64,000 nucleotides of DNA from Aquipseudomonas alcaligenes (GTDB lineage Bacteria; Pseudomonadota; Gammaproteobacteria; Pseudomonadales; Pseudomonadaceae), in contig NZ_QJRX01000002.1 of the NCBI RefSeq assembly GCF_003205495.1, positions 62,001 to 126,000 on the forward strand, written 5' to 3'. Position 1 is the first letter of the stretch. Each line of letters opens with the position of its first letter. Of the stretch, positions 26,213 to 35,801 are shown piece by piece. Below the pieces are notes generated by a model. That model was not told the origin of the DNA and made no database searches. It worked only from the letters and a program-made list of their open reading frames with translations. Both the position numbers and the translations under genes were made by a program.

Positions 26213-27877
26213 GTGACCACCAAGTACCGTGACGTTGAAATCCGCGCCCCGCGCGGCACCACGCTGAATGCCAAGAGCTGGCTGACCGAAGCGCCGCTGC
26301 GCATGCTGATGAACAACCTCGACCCCGAGGTGGCCGAGAACCCCAAGGAGCTGGTGGTGTACGGCGGCATCGGCCGCGCCGCGCGCAACTGGGAGTGCTA
26401 CGACAAGATCGTCGAGACCCTGAAAGCGCTGAACGACGACGAGACCCTGCTGGTGCAGTCCGGCAAGCCGGTCGGCGTGTTCAAGACCCACAGCAACGCG
26501 CCGCGCGTGCTGATTGCCAACTCCAACCTGGTGCCGCACTGGGCCAGCTGGGAGCACTTCAACGAGCTGGACGCCAAGGGCCTGGCCATGTACGGCCAGA
26601 TGACCGCCGGTTCGTGGATCTACATCGGCAGCCAGGGCATCGTCCAGGGCACCTACGAGACCTTCGTCGAGGCTGGCCGCCAGCATTACGGCGGCAACCT
26701 CACCGGCCGCTGGGTGCTGACCGCAGGCCTCGGTGGCATGGGCGGCGCCCAGCCGCTGGCCGCGACCCTGGCTGGCGCCTGCTCGCTGAACATCGAGTGC
26801 CAGCAGTCGCGCATCGACTTCCGCCTGCGCAGCCGCTACGTCGACGAGCAGGCCAAGGACCTCGACGACGCCCTGGCGCGTATCGCCAGGTACTGCGCCG
26901 AGGGCAAGGCCATCTCCATCGCCCTGCTGGGCAACGCCGCCGAGATACTGCCGGAGCTGGTCAAGCGCGGCGTGCGTCCGGATATGGTCACCGACCAGAC
27001 CAGCGCCCACGACCCGCTCAACGGCTACCTGCCGATCGGCTGGAGTTGGGCTGAATACAAGGATCGTGCAGCCACCGATCCGGCTGGTGTGGTCAAGGCC
27101 GCCAAGCAGTCCATGGCCGTACACGTGCAGGCCATGCTCGACTTCCAGAAGCAGGGCGTGCCGACCTTCGACTACGGCAACAACATCCGCCAGATGGCGA
27201 AAGAGGAGGGCGTGGCCAACGCCTTCGACTTCCCCGGCTTCGTCCCGGCCTATATCCGCCCGCTGTTCTGTCGCGGCATCGGTCCGTTCCGCTGGGCTGC
27301 GCTGTCCGGTGACCCGCAGGACATCTACAAGACCGACGCCAAGGTCAAGGAACTGATCCCGGACGACGCCCACCTGCACCGCTGGCTGGACATGGCCCGC
27401 GAGCGCATCAGCTTCCAGGGCCTGCCGGCGCGCATCTGCTGGGTCGGCCTGGGCCTGCGCGCCAAGCTCGGCCTGGCCTTCAACGAGATGGTTCGTAGCG
27501 GCGAGCTGAGCGCGCCTATCGTGATCGGCCGCGACCACCTCGACTCGGGCTCGGTGTCCAGCCCCAACCGCGAGACCGAGGCCATGCAGGATGGCTCCGA
27601 CGCCGTGTCCGACTGGCCGCTGCTCAACGCCCTGCTCAACACCGCCAGCGGCGCCACCTGGGTGTCCTTGCATCATGGCGGCGGCGTGGGCATGGGTTTC
27701 TCCCAGCACTCGGGTATGGTCATCGTCTGTGACGGCACCGATGAAGCCGCCGCGCGCATCGCTCGCGTGCTGACCAATGACCCGGGCACCGGGGTGATGC
27801 GCCACGCCGACGCCGGCTACCAGATCGCCATCGATTGCGCCCGCGAGCAGGGCCTGAACCTGCCGATGATTGGTTGA
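26213..27877 (+). CDS. hutU: Urocanate hydratase
   Basis: A 554-residue urocanase, step two of the pathway: urocanate to imidazolone-5-propionate with NAD+ as an electrophilic cofactor. Family segments include [72 protein letters not shown] and the near-C-terminal [15 protein letters not shown]. It starts with GTG after AAGAGGAAACC, 26 bases after hutG. Length is normal for the family. Confidence 0.98.
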   Translation: MTTKYRDVEIRAPRGTTLNAKSWLTEAPLRMLMNNLDPEVAENPKELVVYGGIGRAARNWECYDKIVETLKALNDDETLLVQSGKPVGVFKTHSNAPRVLIANSNLVPHWASWEHFNELDAKGLAMYGQMTAGSWIYIGSQGIVQGTYETFVEAGRQHYGGNLTGRWVLTAGLGGMGGAQPLAATLAGACSLNIECQQSRIDFRLRSRYVDEQAKDLDDALARIARYCAEGKAISIALLGNAAEILPELVKRGVRPDMVTDQTSAHDPLNGYLPIGWSWAEYKDRAATDPAGVVKAAKQSMAVHVQAMLDFQKQGVPTFDYGNNIRQMAKEEGVANAFDFPGFVPAYIRPLFCRGIGPFRWAALSGDPQDIYKTDAKVKELIPDDAHLHRWLDMARERISFQGLPARICWVGLGLRAKLGLAFNEMVRSGELSAPIVIGRDHLDSGSVSSPNRETEAMQDGSDAVSDWPLLNALLNTASGATWVSLHHGGGVGMGFSQHSGMVIVCDGTDEAAARIARVLTNDPGTGVMRHADAGYQIAIDCAREQGLNLPMIG

Positions 27878-27890
27878 GGAAAGAGATTCC

Positions 27891-29426
27891 ATGAATACGC
27901 TGAACCTGAAACCCGGCCAGCTGACCCTGGCCGACCTGCGGGCCGCCTACCAGGCCCCCGTGCACCTGACCCTGGACGCCGCGGCCCATCAGGCCATCGA
28001 CGCCAGTGTCGCCTGCGTCAACCAGATCATCGCCGAGGGCCGCACCGCCTACGGCATCAACACCGGCTTCGGCCTGCTGGCCTCGACCCGCATCGCCAAC
28101 GCCGACCTGGAGAAGCTGCAGCGCTCGCTGGTGCTGTCGCATGCCGCCGGCATCGGCGAGCCGCTGAGTGATGCCATGGTGCGGCTGATCATGCTGCTCA
28201 AGATCAACAGCCTGGCACGCGGCTTCTCCGGCATCCGGCGCAAGGTGATCGAGGCGCTGATCGCCCTGGTCAACGCCGAGGTCTACCCGCATATCCCGCT
28301 GAAGGGCTCGGTGGGCGCGTCCGGCGACCTGGCGCCGCTGGCGCATATGTCGCTGGTGCTGCTCGGCGAAAGCCAGGCGCGGCATAAAGGCCAGTGGCTG
28401 CCGGCGACCGAAGCGCTGGCTATCGCCGGCCTTGAGCCGATGACCCTGGCCGCCAAGGAGGGCCTGGCCCTGCTCAACGGCACCCAGGTGTCCACCGCCT
28501 ACGCCCTGCGCGGGCTGTTCGAGGCCGAAGACCTGTACGCCGCCGCCAGCGTCTGCGGTGCCCTCACCGTGGAAGCGGCGCTGGGCTCGCGCGCGCCCTT
28601 CGATGCGCGCATCCATGCCGCCCGTGGGCAGAAAGGCCAGATCGACGCGGCCGCCGCCTACCGCCACCTGCTCGGCGCCAGCAGCGAAGTCGGCCGCTCC
28701 CACGCCGCCTGCGACAAGGTGCAGGATCCCTATTCGCTGCGCTGCCAGCCGCAGGTGATGGGCGCCTGCCTGACCCAGCTGCGCCAGGCCGCCGAGGTGC
28801 TGGCGGTGGAGGCCAACGCGGTGTCGGACAACCCGCTGGTGTTCGCCGCCGAGGGCGAGGTGATCTCCGGCGGCAACTTCCACGCCGAACCGGTGGCCAT
28901 GGCCGCCGACAATATCGCCCTGGCCATCGCGGAAATGGGCTCGTTGTCCGAGCGACGCATCTCGCTGATGATGGACAAGCACATGTCGCAGCTACCGCCC
29001 TTCCTGGTGGCCAATGGCGGGGTGAACTCCGGCTTCATGATCGCCCAGGTCACGGCCGCGGCCCTGGCCAGCGACAACAAGGCCCTGGCCCACCCGCACA
29101 GCGTCGACAGCCTGCCGACTTCGGCCAACCAGGAAGACCACGTGTCGATGGCGCCGAACGCCGGCAAGCGCCTCTGGGACATGGCCGCCAACACCCGCGG
29201 CGTACTCGCGGTGGAATGGCTGGGCGCCTGCCAGGGCCTGGACTTCCGCGAGGGCCTGCACAGCTCGCCGGCGCTGGAACAGGCCCGTGCGATCCTGCGC
29301 GCCAGGGTGCCCTATTACGTCGAGGACCGCTTCTTCGCCCCGGACATCGCCGCCGCCGATGCTCTGCTGGCCGAGCGGGTGCTGACGCCGCTGTTGCCGG
29401 CCGGGCTGCTGCCGTCGGTGGGCTGA
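27891..29426 (+). CDS. hutH: Histidine ammonia-lyase
   Basis: A 511-residue histidase, step one: histidine to urocanate and ammonia. The triad that cyclises to the MIO cofactor is A143-S144-G145 in [15 protein letters not shown]. Other signatures are [12 protein letters not shown], the [13 protein letters not shown] stretch and [14 protein letters not shown]. It follows hutU after 13 bases with a GAGGAAAG ribosome site. The product urocanate is the inducer that releases HutC in characterised systems. Confidence 0.98.
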   Translation: MNTLNLKPGQLTLADLRAAYQAPVHLTLDAAAHQAIDASVACVNQIIAEGRTAYGINTGFGLLASTRIANADLEKLQRSLVLSHAAGIGEPLSDAMVRLIMLLKINSLARGFSGIRRKVIEALIALVNAEVYPHIPLKGSVGASGDLAPLAHMSLVLLGESQARHKGQWLPATEALAIAGLEPMTLAAKEGLALLNGTQVSTAYALRGLFEAEDLYAAASVCGALTVEAALGSRAPFDARIHAARGQKGQIDAAAAYRHLLGASSEVGRSHAACDKVQDPYSLRCQPQVMGACLTQLRQAAEVLAVEANAVSDNPLVFAAEGEVISGGNFHAEPVAMAADNIALAIAEMGSLSERRISLMMDKHMSQLPPFLVANGGVNSGFMIAQVTAAALASDNKALAHPHSVDSLPTSANQEDHVSMAPNAGKRLWDMAANTRGVLAVEWLGACQGLDFREGLHSSPALEQARAILRARVPYYVEDRFFAPDIAAADALLAERVLTPLLPAGLLPSVG

Positions 29427-29454
29427 TGTAGTAAAGGAGCGGGCTACGGAAAGA

Positions 29455-29480
29455 CCCCTCTCCCACCAGTGGGAGAGGGG
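29455..29480. repeat. Perfect 12-bp hairpin between hutH and hutC
   Basis: CCCCTCTCCCAC, two loop bases, then GTGGGAGAGGGG. The identical arms recur at 33340-33365, so this is a dispersed palindromic element rather than a private terminator. It has no T-tract, but could attenuate or stabilise the hutH-hutC transcript. Confidence 0.85.
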
Positions 29481-29531
29481 AGGCAAGCTCCGCTATCATC
29501 CGCCGCAACCGGGCATTTCCAAGGAGCCACC

Positions 29532-30242
29532 GTGACCAGCAGCACCCCGCGCTACAAGGCCATCGAGGACTTCCTGCTCGAACGCATTCGCGGCGGCGCC
29601 TACCCGGTTCACCACCAGATTCCCCCGGAAGAGCAGCTGGCGCGCGACTTCGCCGTGAGCCGCATGACCGCCAACAAGGCCATCAACAACCTGGTGCAGC
29701 AGGGCTACCTGGTGCGCCAGGCCGGCCTCGGCACCTTCGTCACCGATCGCAAGGCCGAATCCTCGCTGCACGAGGTGATGAACATCGCCGCCGAGGTGCG
29801 CGGCCGTGGCCATGCCTACAGCAACGACGTGCTGCGCTGCGAGGCGCTGGCGGCCGACGACGAGGTGGCCCTGCGCCTCGGCCTGCGCCTGGGCGCCCAG
29901 GTGTTCCACAGCATCCTGGTGCACCGCGAGGACGGCGTGCCGATCCAGCTGGAGGACCGCTTCGTCAACCCGCGCTGGGTGCCGCACTATCTGGACAGCG
30001 ATTTCAGCCAGCAGACGCCCAACGAGGTGCTGGTGGCCAGCTGCCCGATCTCCGATGTCGAGCATGTGGTCGAGGCCGTGCTGGTGGATGCGCAGACCGC
30101 CGCCTGGCTGGACATCGATCCAGCCACGCCCTGCCTGTCGATGATCCGCCGCACCTGGTCGGACGAGCACCTGGTCAGCTACGCCCGCCTGATCCACCCC
30201 GGCGACCGCTACAAGCTGCGCTCCCATACCAAGCGCCGCTGA
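29532..30242 (+). CDS. hutC: GntR-family histidine utilisation repressor HutC
   Basis: A 236-residue GntR/HutC protein. The winged helix covers residues of about 5-75 (YKAIEDFLLERIRGG, DFAVSRMTANKAINNLVQQGYLVR), and the UTRA effector domain about 95-230 (FHSILVHREDGVPIQLEDRFVNP, SMIRRTWS, SYARLIHPGDRYKL). Urocanate is the expected effector. Start is a GTG after AAGGAGCCACC. It is the last gene of the plus-strand hut run, about 105 bases after hutH, so it is likely autoregulated through the hutI operator. Confidence 0.95.
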   Translation: MTSSTPRYKAIEDFLLERIRGGAYPVHHQIPPEEQLARDFAVSRMTANKAINNLVQQGYLVRQAGLGTFVTDRKAESSLHEVMNIAAEVRGRGHAYSNDVLRCEALAADDEVALRLGLRLGAQVFHSILVHREDGVPIQLEDRFVNPRWVPHYLDSDFSQQTPNEVLVASCPISDVEHVVEAVLVDAQTAAWLDIDPATPCLSMIRRTWSDEHLVSYARLIHPGDRYKLRSHTKRR

Positions 30243-30317
30243 CCGCCCGTCGATCCGGTTCCCCCGCGCCCGTTCAGTGGTTAGGCTCTTGGGTCTAGCG
30301 CACGAACGGACTAGACG

Positions 30318-31553
30318 ATGGATCGACAAGCGAAGCAATTCGAGCTGGCGCTGGAGCGCCTGTACCGCGAGGAGTCGCGCCGGGTGCTGGCCACCCTGAT
30401 CCGCCTGCTGGGCGACTTCGACCTGGCCGAGGAGGCCCTGCACGAGGCTTTCCGCGCCGCCCTGGAGCAGTGGCCGGAGCAGGGTGTGCCGGACAACCCG
30501 CGGGCCTGGCTGGTGTCCGCCGGGCGCTTCAAGGCCATCGACCAGCTGCGCCGCAGTAGGCGCTTCCAGGCCCTGGACGAGGTCGAGGAGCCGGTCGGCG
30601 GCGAGGCCTGGGATGGCGAGCACCTGGAAGACGACCGCCTGCGCCTGATCTTCACCTGCTGTCACCCGGCCCTGGCGCCCGACGCCCAGGTGGCGCTGAC
30701 CCTGCGCGAAGTTTGCGACCTCACCACCGAGGAGATCGCCAGCGCCTTCCTGGCTTCGCCGCCGACCATCGCCCAGCGCATCGTGCGGGCCAAGAACAAG
30801 ATCCGCGATGCGCACATTCCTTATGAGGTGCCGGGCCGGCGCGAGCTGCCCGAGCGCCTGGAGGCGGTGCTGCGGGTGGTCTACCTGGTGTTCAACGAAG
30901 GTTACTTCGCCAGTTCCGGCGATGCGCTGACCCGCCAGCACCTGAGTGCCGAGGCCATCCGTCTCGGCCGCCTGCTGTGCGAGCTGCTGCCGGAGTCCGA
31001 GGTGCGCGGCCTGCTGGCGCTGATGCTGCTGCACGAGTCGCGGCGCGCCGCGCGCAGCGACGCCGAGGGCCTGCCGGTGCTGCTCGAGGAGCAGGACCGC
31101 GGTCTGTGGGACCGCGCGCTGATCGCCGAGGGCCAGCAGCAGGTGCAGGCGGCCTTCGCTTCCGGCGAGGTCGGCCCCTACTGCCTGCAGGCGGCCATCT
31201 CCGCCCTGCATGCCGAGGCGGCGGACATCGAGTCCACCGACTGGGCGCAGATCGTCGGGCTGTACGAGGTGCTGCTGGCCGCCAACCCGTCGCCGGTGAT
31301 CGAGCTCAACCGCGCCGTGGCCCTGGCCATGCGCGACGGTGCCGAGGCCGGGCTGCGCCAGGTGGAGGCGATTCTCGGCCGTGGCGAGCTGGCCGACTAT
31401 CACCTGGCCCATGCCGCGCGCGCCGACCTCAACCGCCGCCTGGGCCGCTGGGACGAGGCCCGCGCCGCCTACCGGCGCGCCCTGCAGCTGAGCCAGCAGG
31501 GCATGGACCGGCAGTTCCTCGAGCGCCGCCTGGCCGAGCTGCCGGGCGCCTGA
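30318..31553 (+). CDS. ECF42-type RNA polymerase sigma factor with C-terminal TPR-like extension
   Basis: A 411-residue protein, about twice the size of a normal ECF sigma factor. Region 2 is at about residues 12-85 (LIRLLGDFDLAEEALHEAFRAALEQWP, AWLVSAGRFKAIDQLRR) and region 4 at about 110-170 (LRLIFTCCHPALAPDAQVALTLREVCDLTTEEIASAF). The remaining 230 residues form a helical extension with TPR-like end (RADLNRRLGRWDEARAAYRRAL). Such ECF42 factors lack a classical anti-sigma gene and sit beside DGPF-motif proteins, as here; the extension is thought to control activity. Confidence 0.92.
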   Translation: MDRQAKQFELALERLYREESRRVLATLIRLLGDFDLAEEALHEAFRAALEQWPEQGVPDNPRAWLVSAGRFKAIDQLRRSRRFQALDEVEEPVGGEAWDGEHLEDDRLRLIFTCCHPALAPDAQVALTLREVCDLTTEEIASAFLASPPTIAQRIVRAKNKIRDAHIPYEVPGRRELPERLEAVLRVVYLVFNEGYFASSGDALTRQHLSAEAIRLGRLLCELLPESEVRGLLALMLLHESRRAARSDAEGLPVLLEEQDRGLWDRALIAEGQQQVQAAFASGEVGPYCLQAAISALHAEAADIESTDWAQIVGLYEVLLAANPSPVIELNRAVALAMRDGAEAGLRQVEAILGRGELADYHLAHAARADLNRRLGRWDEARAAYRRALQLSQQGMDRQFLERRLAELPGA

Positions 31554-31641
31554 AAACTTTTTTCGCGGCCCTGTCGAAATGTCGATGCGCCGTTCGACCA
31601 GAGGATGACAGCAGCGATTTCCGCTGCCAGGGAGGAGAGCG

Positions 31642-31992
31642 ATGAAATACCTGTGCCTGATCTACAGCGACGAAAGTGTCCTGCACAACTCGCCGGACAG
31701 CCCACGCGACGGCGAGTGCTACGACTACTTCCAGAGTGTGCAGCAGAGCGGCCGCATGCTCGCCGCCGAGCCGCTGGAGCCGGTGGCCACCGCCACCACG
31801 GTGCGCGTGCGCGGCGGCAAGCTGAGCATCACCGACGGCCCCTTCGCTGAGACCAAGGAGCAGCTGGCCGGCTTCTACCTGATCGAGGCGCGTGACCTCA
31901 ACGAGGCATTGCAGATCGCCGGCGGCATTCCCGCCGCGCGGGTCGGCAGCGTTGAAGTGCGGCCGGTACGCCAGCTGCAGCTCGAGGGCTGA
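31642..31992 (+). CDS. YCII-related DGPF-motif protein
   Basis: A 116-residue YCII-like protein. It begins MKYLCLIYSDESVLHN and carries the eponymous DGPF at residues 65-68 (ITDGPFAETKEQLAGFYLIE). DGPF proteins are the constant genomic partner of ECF42 sigma factors; they are suspected to be part of the regulated output or to sense the inducing signal, but chemistry is unknown. A strong GGAGGAGAGC ribosome site precedes the ATG, 88 bases after the sigma gene. Confidence 0.92.
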   Translation: MKYLCLIYSDESVLHNSPDSPRDGECYDYFQSVQQSGRMLAAEPLEPVATATTVRVRGGKLSITDGPFAETKEQLAGFYLIEARDLNEALQIAGGIPAARVGSVEVRPVRQLQLEG

Positions 31993-31996
31993 GGCC

Positions 31997-32119
31997 GTGT
32001 GCCCGTTCTGTCTGGCCGCCCTGGCTGTGGGCGGCGCCAGCGTCGCCGGTGCCGGCAGCATCGGCCTGTGGCTCGGCTGCCGCCGCGCCGCCACGAGGAG
32101 GAACCACGATGCATCCTGA
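31997..32119 (+). CDS. CPFC small membrane protein, 40 residues
   Basis: A short frame starting with GTG: MCPFCLAALAVGGASVAGAG and so on, ending NHDAS. It has an N-terminal CxxC followed by one hydrophobic helix and an Arg-rich end, and a further Cys after the helix. It starts 4 bases after the DGPF gene stop and ends overlapping the DUF899 start by 11 bases, a packing that argues for a real coupled cistron. Similar tiny CPFC proteins occur beside thioredoxin-like genes in proteobacteria. It may anchor or reduce the DUF899 protein; that is inference. Confidence 0.5.
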   Translation: MCPFCLAALAVGGASVAGAGSIGLWLGCRRAATRRNHDAS

Positions 32120-32882
32120 GTATCCGCAAGTCGCCAGCCGCGAAGAGTGGCTGGCCGCCCGCCTGCAGCTGCTGGCCGAGGAGAAGGCCCTGACCCGCCA
32201 GCGCGACGCGCTCAACGCCCGGCGCCGTGCCCTGCCGATGGTGGAGATCGAGGCGGACTACCGCTTCAACGGCCCCGAGGGCGAGGTCGGCCTGGCCGAG
32301 TTGTTCGCCGGCCGGCGCCAGCTGATCGTCTACCACTTCATGTACCACCGCGACAAAGGCGAAGGCTGCCCCGGCTGCTCCTTCCTCGCCGACAATATCG
32401 GCCACCTGGCCCACCTGCACGCCCGCGACACCAGCCTGGTGCTGGTCTCCAACGCGCCGTTGGCGGAGCTGGAGGCATTCAAGCGGCGCATGGGCTGGGA
32501 CCTGCCCTGGTACTCCTCGTTCGGCAGCCGCTTCAACTATGACTTCCACGTGACCATCGACGCCAGCCAGGCTCCGGTGGAATACAACTACCAGGGCGAG
32601 GCCGAGCTCAAGCGCATGGGCCAGCTGGACATGATCAAGGGCGAGCTGCCCGGCGCCAGCGTGTTCCTGCGCGACGGCGCGCGGGTATTCCACACCTACT
32701 CCACCTACGCCCGTGGCCTGGACATGCTGATGAACGCCTACCACTACCTCGATCTCACGCCCTTCGGCCGTGGCGAGGGCTGGGGCGGCATGGCCAACCT
32801 GGACGGCAAGGGCCTCAACTGGACCCGCCTGCACGACCAGTACGACGGTGCGCCGGCCGCCCAGCACGACTGCTGCGCCTGA
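32109..32882 (+). CDS. DUF899 thioredoxin-like protein
   Basis: A 257-residue protein of the DUF899 family (thioredoxin-fold, AhpC-like). Helical N-terminus (EEWLAARLQLLAEEKALTRQRDAL) leads to YRFNGPEG, then YHFMYHRDKGEGCPGCSFLADN with the CxxC at C87 and C90, and RGLDMLMNAYHYLDLTPFGR near the end. Family members are annotated as putative dithiol-disulfide isomerases. It ends in a CC pair. Preceded by GAGGAGG. It is the usual companion of DGPF/ECF operons. Confidence 0.9.
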   Translation: MHPEYPQVASREEWLAARLQLLAEEKALTRQRDALNARRRALPMVEIEADYRFNGPEGEVGLAELFAGRRQLIVYHFMYHRDKGEGCPGCSFLADNIGHLAHLHARDTSLVLVSNAPLAELEAFKRRMGWDLPWYSSFGSRFNYDFHVTIDASQAPVEYNYQGEAELKRMGQLDMIKGELPGASVFLRDGARVFHTYSTYARGLDMLMNAYHYLDLTPFGRGEGWGGMANLDGKGLNWTRLHDQYDGAPAAQHDCCA

Positions 32883-32900
32883 ACGCGAGGAAACAAATCC

Positions 32901-33329
32901 ATGAGCACTGTATCGAGTGAACTGAACGCCCTGGTCGACAGCTGGGAAGTCGCCAACCGCGCCGGCGACGTCGAGGCCATCCTCGGCCACTATGCCGACG
33001 AGCTGGTCGCCTTCGATGCCATCCTGCAGCTGCAGTTCAAGGGCCGCGAGGCCTACAAGGCGCACTGGAAGGCCTGCCTGGAGATGTGTGGCGGCCCCAT
33101 GACCTTCGCGGTGCACCAGCTGCAGCAGTGGGGCGAGGGCGACGTCGGCTTCGGCCACTTCCTCTGCCATTGCGGCGGTACCGATGCCGAGGGCAACGCC
33201 CATAGCTGCTGGATGCGCGTGACCCAGGGCTACCGGCGCACTGGTGGGCAGTGGCGCATCGTCCACGACCACTTCTCGGCGCCGTTCAATCCGGAGAATG
33301 GCCAGGCGCTGTTCGAACTGCAGCCGTGA
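32901..33329 (+). CDS. SnoaL/YybH-like NTF2-fold protein
   Basis: A 142-residue alpha+beta-cone protein. It opens LNALVDSWEVANRAGDVEAILGHYADELVAFD, the DUF4440/SnoaL-like pattern, and closes with YRRTGGQWRIVHDHFSAPF. The fold binds small hydrophobic ligands or acts as an isomerase/hydrolase; here the substrate is unknown. It is 18 bases after the DUF899 gene with a GCGAGGAAAC ribosome site, so it belongs to the ECF42 operon. Confidence 0.88.
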   Translation: MSTVSSELNALVDSWEVANRAGDVEAILGHYADELVAFDAILQLQFKGREAYKAHWKACLEMCGGPMTFAVHQLQQWGEGDVGFGHFLCHCGGTDAEGNAHSCWMRVTQGYRRTGGQWRIVHDHFSAPFNPENGQALFELQP

Positions 33330-33339
33330 GCCGGGTGCA

Positions 33340-33427
33340 CCCCTCTCCCACAGGTGGGAGAGGGGCTGGGGGAGAGGGCATGGGGTGCGTACCCTCTCCC
33401 CAGCCCTCTCCCGTGAACGGGAGAGGG
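33340..33427. repeat. Composite of three adjacent hairpins
   Basis: Hairpin A, 33340-33365, is identical in its arms to the element at 29455. Hairpin B pairs CTGGGGGAGAGGG with CCCTCTCCCCAG around a 13-base loop. Hairpin C, 33404-33427, pairs CCCTCTCCCGT with ACGGGAGAGGG. The block sits inside the ECF42 operon, between the NTF2-fold and SRPBCC genes. Confidence 0.85.
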
Positions 33428-33484
33428 GGCAGGCCCAGGCTGGATGCCACCTTGGAGACAATCCCAATGCAAGAAAGGAAGAGC

Positions 33485-34015
33485 ATGAGCATGAGCATTC
33501 TGATCGTCGTCGTACTGTTGGTCGCCGGCCTGGCGGTGTTTGTCGCCAGCCGCCCGGACCAGTTCCGCGTCGAGCGCAGCGCGCTGATCCAGGCGCCGCC
33601 CGCCGCGCTGCAGGCGCAGATCGAGGACTTCCACCAGTGGCCGCACTGGTCGCCTTGGGCGCGCCGCGACCCGGCCATGAAAGTGGACTACGAGGGCGCC
33701 GAGCGTGGCGTCGGCGCCACCCAGCGCTGGGTTGGCAACAAGGAGGTGGGCAAGGGTAGCGCGACCATCCTCGAGAGTGAGCCGGGCCAGCGGGTGCTGA
33801 TCCAGCTGGAATTCCTCGAACCCTTCCGCGCCAGCAACCTGGCCGAGTTCCGCTTCCAGCCCGAGGGCGGCGGCACCCGCGTGAGCTGGAGCATGACCGG
33901 CCACAACGGCTTCATCGGCAAGGCCATGGGCCTGGTGTTCAACATGGACAAGATGGTCGGCGGCGACTTCGAGCAGGGCCTGCAGCAGCTGCGCATGCGT
34001 GTGGAGGAGAGCTGA
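33485..34015 (+). CDS. SRPBCC-family protein with N-terminal membrane anchor
   Basis: A 176-residue protein. An N-terminal hydrophobic helix ([17 protein letters not shown]) is followed by an SRPBCC/polyketide-cyclase-like domain ([35 protein letters not shown], then [35 protein letters not shown]). Such proteins bind lipophilic ligands in a deep pocket. Start chosen at MSMSIL after AGGAAGAGC. It is the last gene of the ECF42 operon but separated from it by the hairpin block, so its expression may be uncoupled. Confidence 0.88.
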   Translation: MSMSILIVVVLLVAGLAVFVASRPDQFRVERSALIQAPPAALQAQIEDFHQWPHWSPWARRDPAMKVDYEGAERGVGATQRWVGNKEVGKGSATILESEPGQRVLIQLEFLEPFRASNLAEFRFQPEGGGTRVSWSMTGHNGFIGKAMGLVFNMDKMVGGDFEQGLQQLRMRVEES

Positions 34016-34057
34016 GGGAGTACAATCGCGCTTTTGCTGCCTGGCTAAGGAGTAACC

Positions 34058-34986
<929 letters not shown>

Positions 34987-34990
<4 letters not shown>

Positions 34991-35748
34991 ACCTCTATGC
35001 CATCAAGGCCATCTACCTGTTCGAACTGGCCCGCACCTGGCGCACCCTGCTGCAGAGCATCGCCACCCCGGTGATTTCCACGTCGCTGTACTTCGTGGTG
35101 TTCGGCTCGGCCATCGGCAGCAGCATGACCGAGGTGCACGGCGTCAGCTATGGCGCCTTCATCGTGCCCGGCCTGATCATGCTGGCGCTGCTCACCGAGA
35201 GCATCGGCAACGCCTCGTTCGGCATCTACATGCCCAAGTACTCGGGGACCATCTACGAGATCCTCTCGGCGCCGGTGTCCTACTTCGAGATCCTGGTCGG
35301 CTACGTCGGCGCGGCGGCGACCAAGTCGGTGATCCTCGGCCTGATCATCTTCGCCACCTCGATGCTGTTCGTCGATTTCGAACTGGCCCACCCGTTCTGG
35401 GCCCTGGCCCTGTTGATCCTGACGGCCATCACCTTCTGCCTGTTCGGCTTCATCATCGGCGTGTGGGCCGATGGCTGGGAGAAGCTGCAGATCGTGCCGG
35501 CGCTGATCGTCACGCCGCTGGCCTTCCTCGGCGGCAGCTTCTACTCGATCAGCATGCTCCCCGAACTGTGGCAGAAGATCACCCTGTTCAACCCGGTGGT
35601 GTACCTGATCAGCGCCTTCCGCTGGGCCTTCTTCGGCGTCGCCGACGTCAGCCTGGGGCTGAGCCTGGGCATGATCGGCGGCTTCCTGCTGGCCTGCGTG
35701 CTGGTGGTCAGCTGGATCTTCAGGACCGGTTATCGCCTGCGTCACTAA
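34987..35748 (+). CDS. ABC-2 type permease, YadH type
   Basis: A 253-residue membrane protein with six predicted helices and the ABC-2 hallmark [36 protein letters not shown], which is broken by the conserved Pro/Gly turn. Earlier segments include [18 protein letters not shown] and [20 protein letters not shown]. It forms the channel for the preceding ATPase, probably as a dimer of heterodimers. The pair resembles E. coli YadG-YadH and has its own terminator. Confidence 0.93.
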
Positions 35749-35766
35749 GCGTCAGGTGCAGACAAG

Positions 35767-35790
35767 AACGGAGGCCGAGGCCTCCGTTTT
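35767..35790 (+). terminator. Terminator of the yadGH-like operon
   Basis: Nine-base arms AACGGAGGC / GCCTCCGTT with a 4-base loop, ending in TTTT. Confidence 0.88.
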
Positions 35791-35801
35791 CATTGGGGGA
35801 G

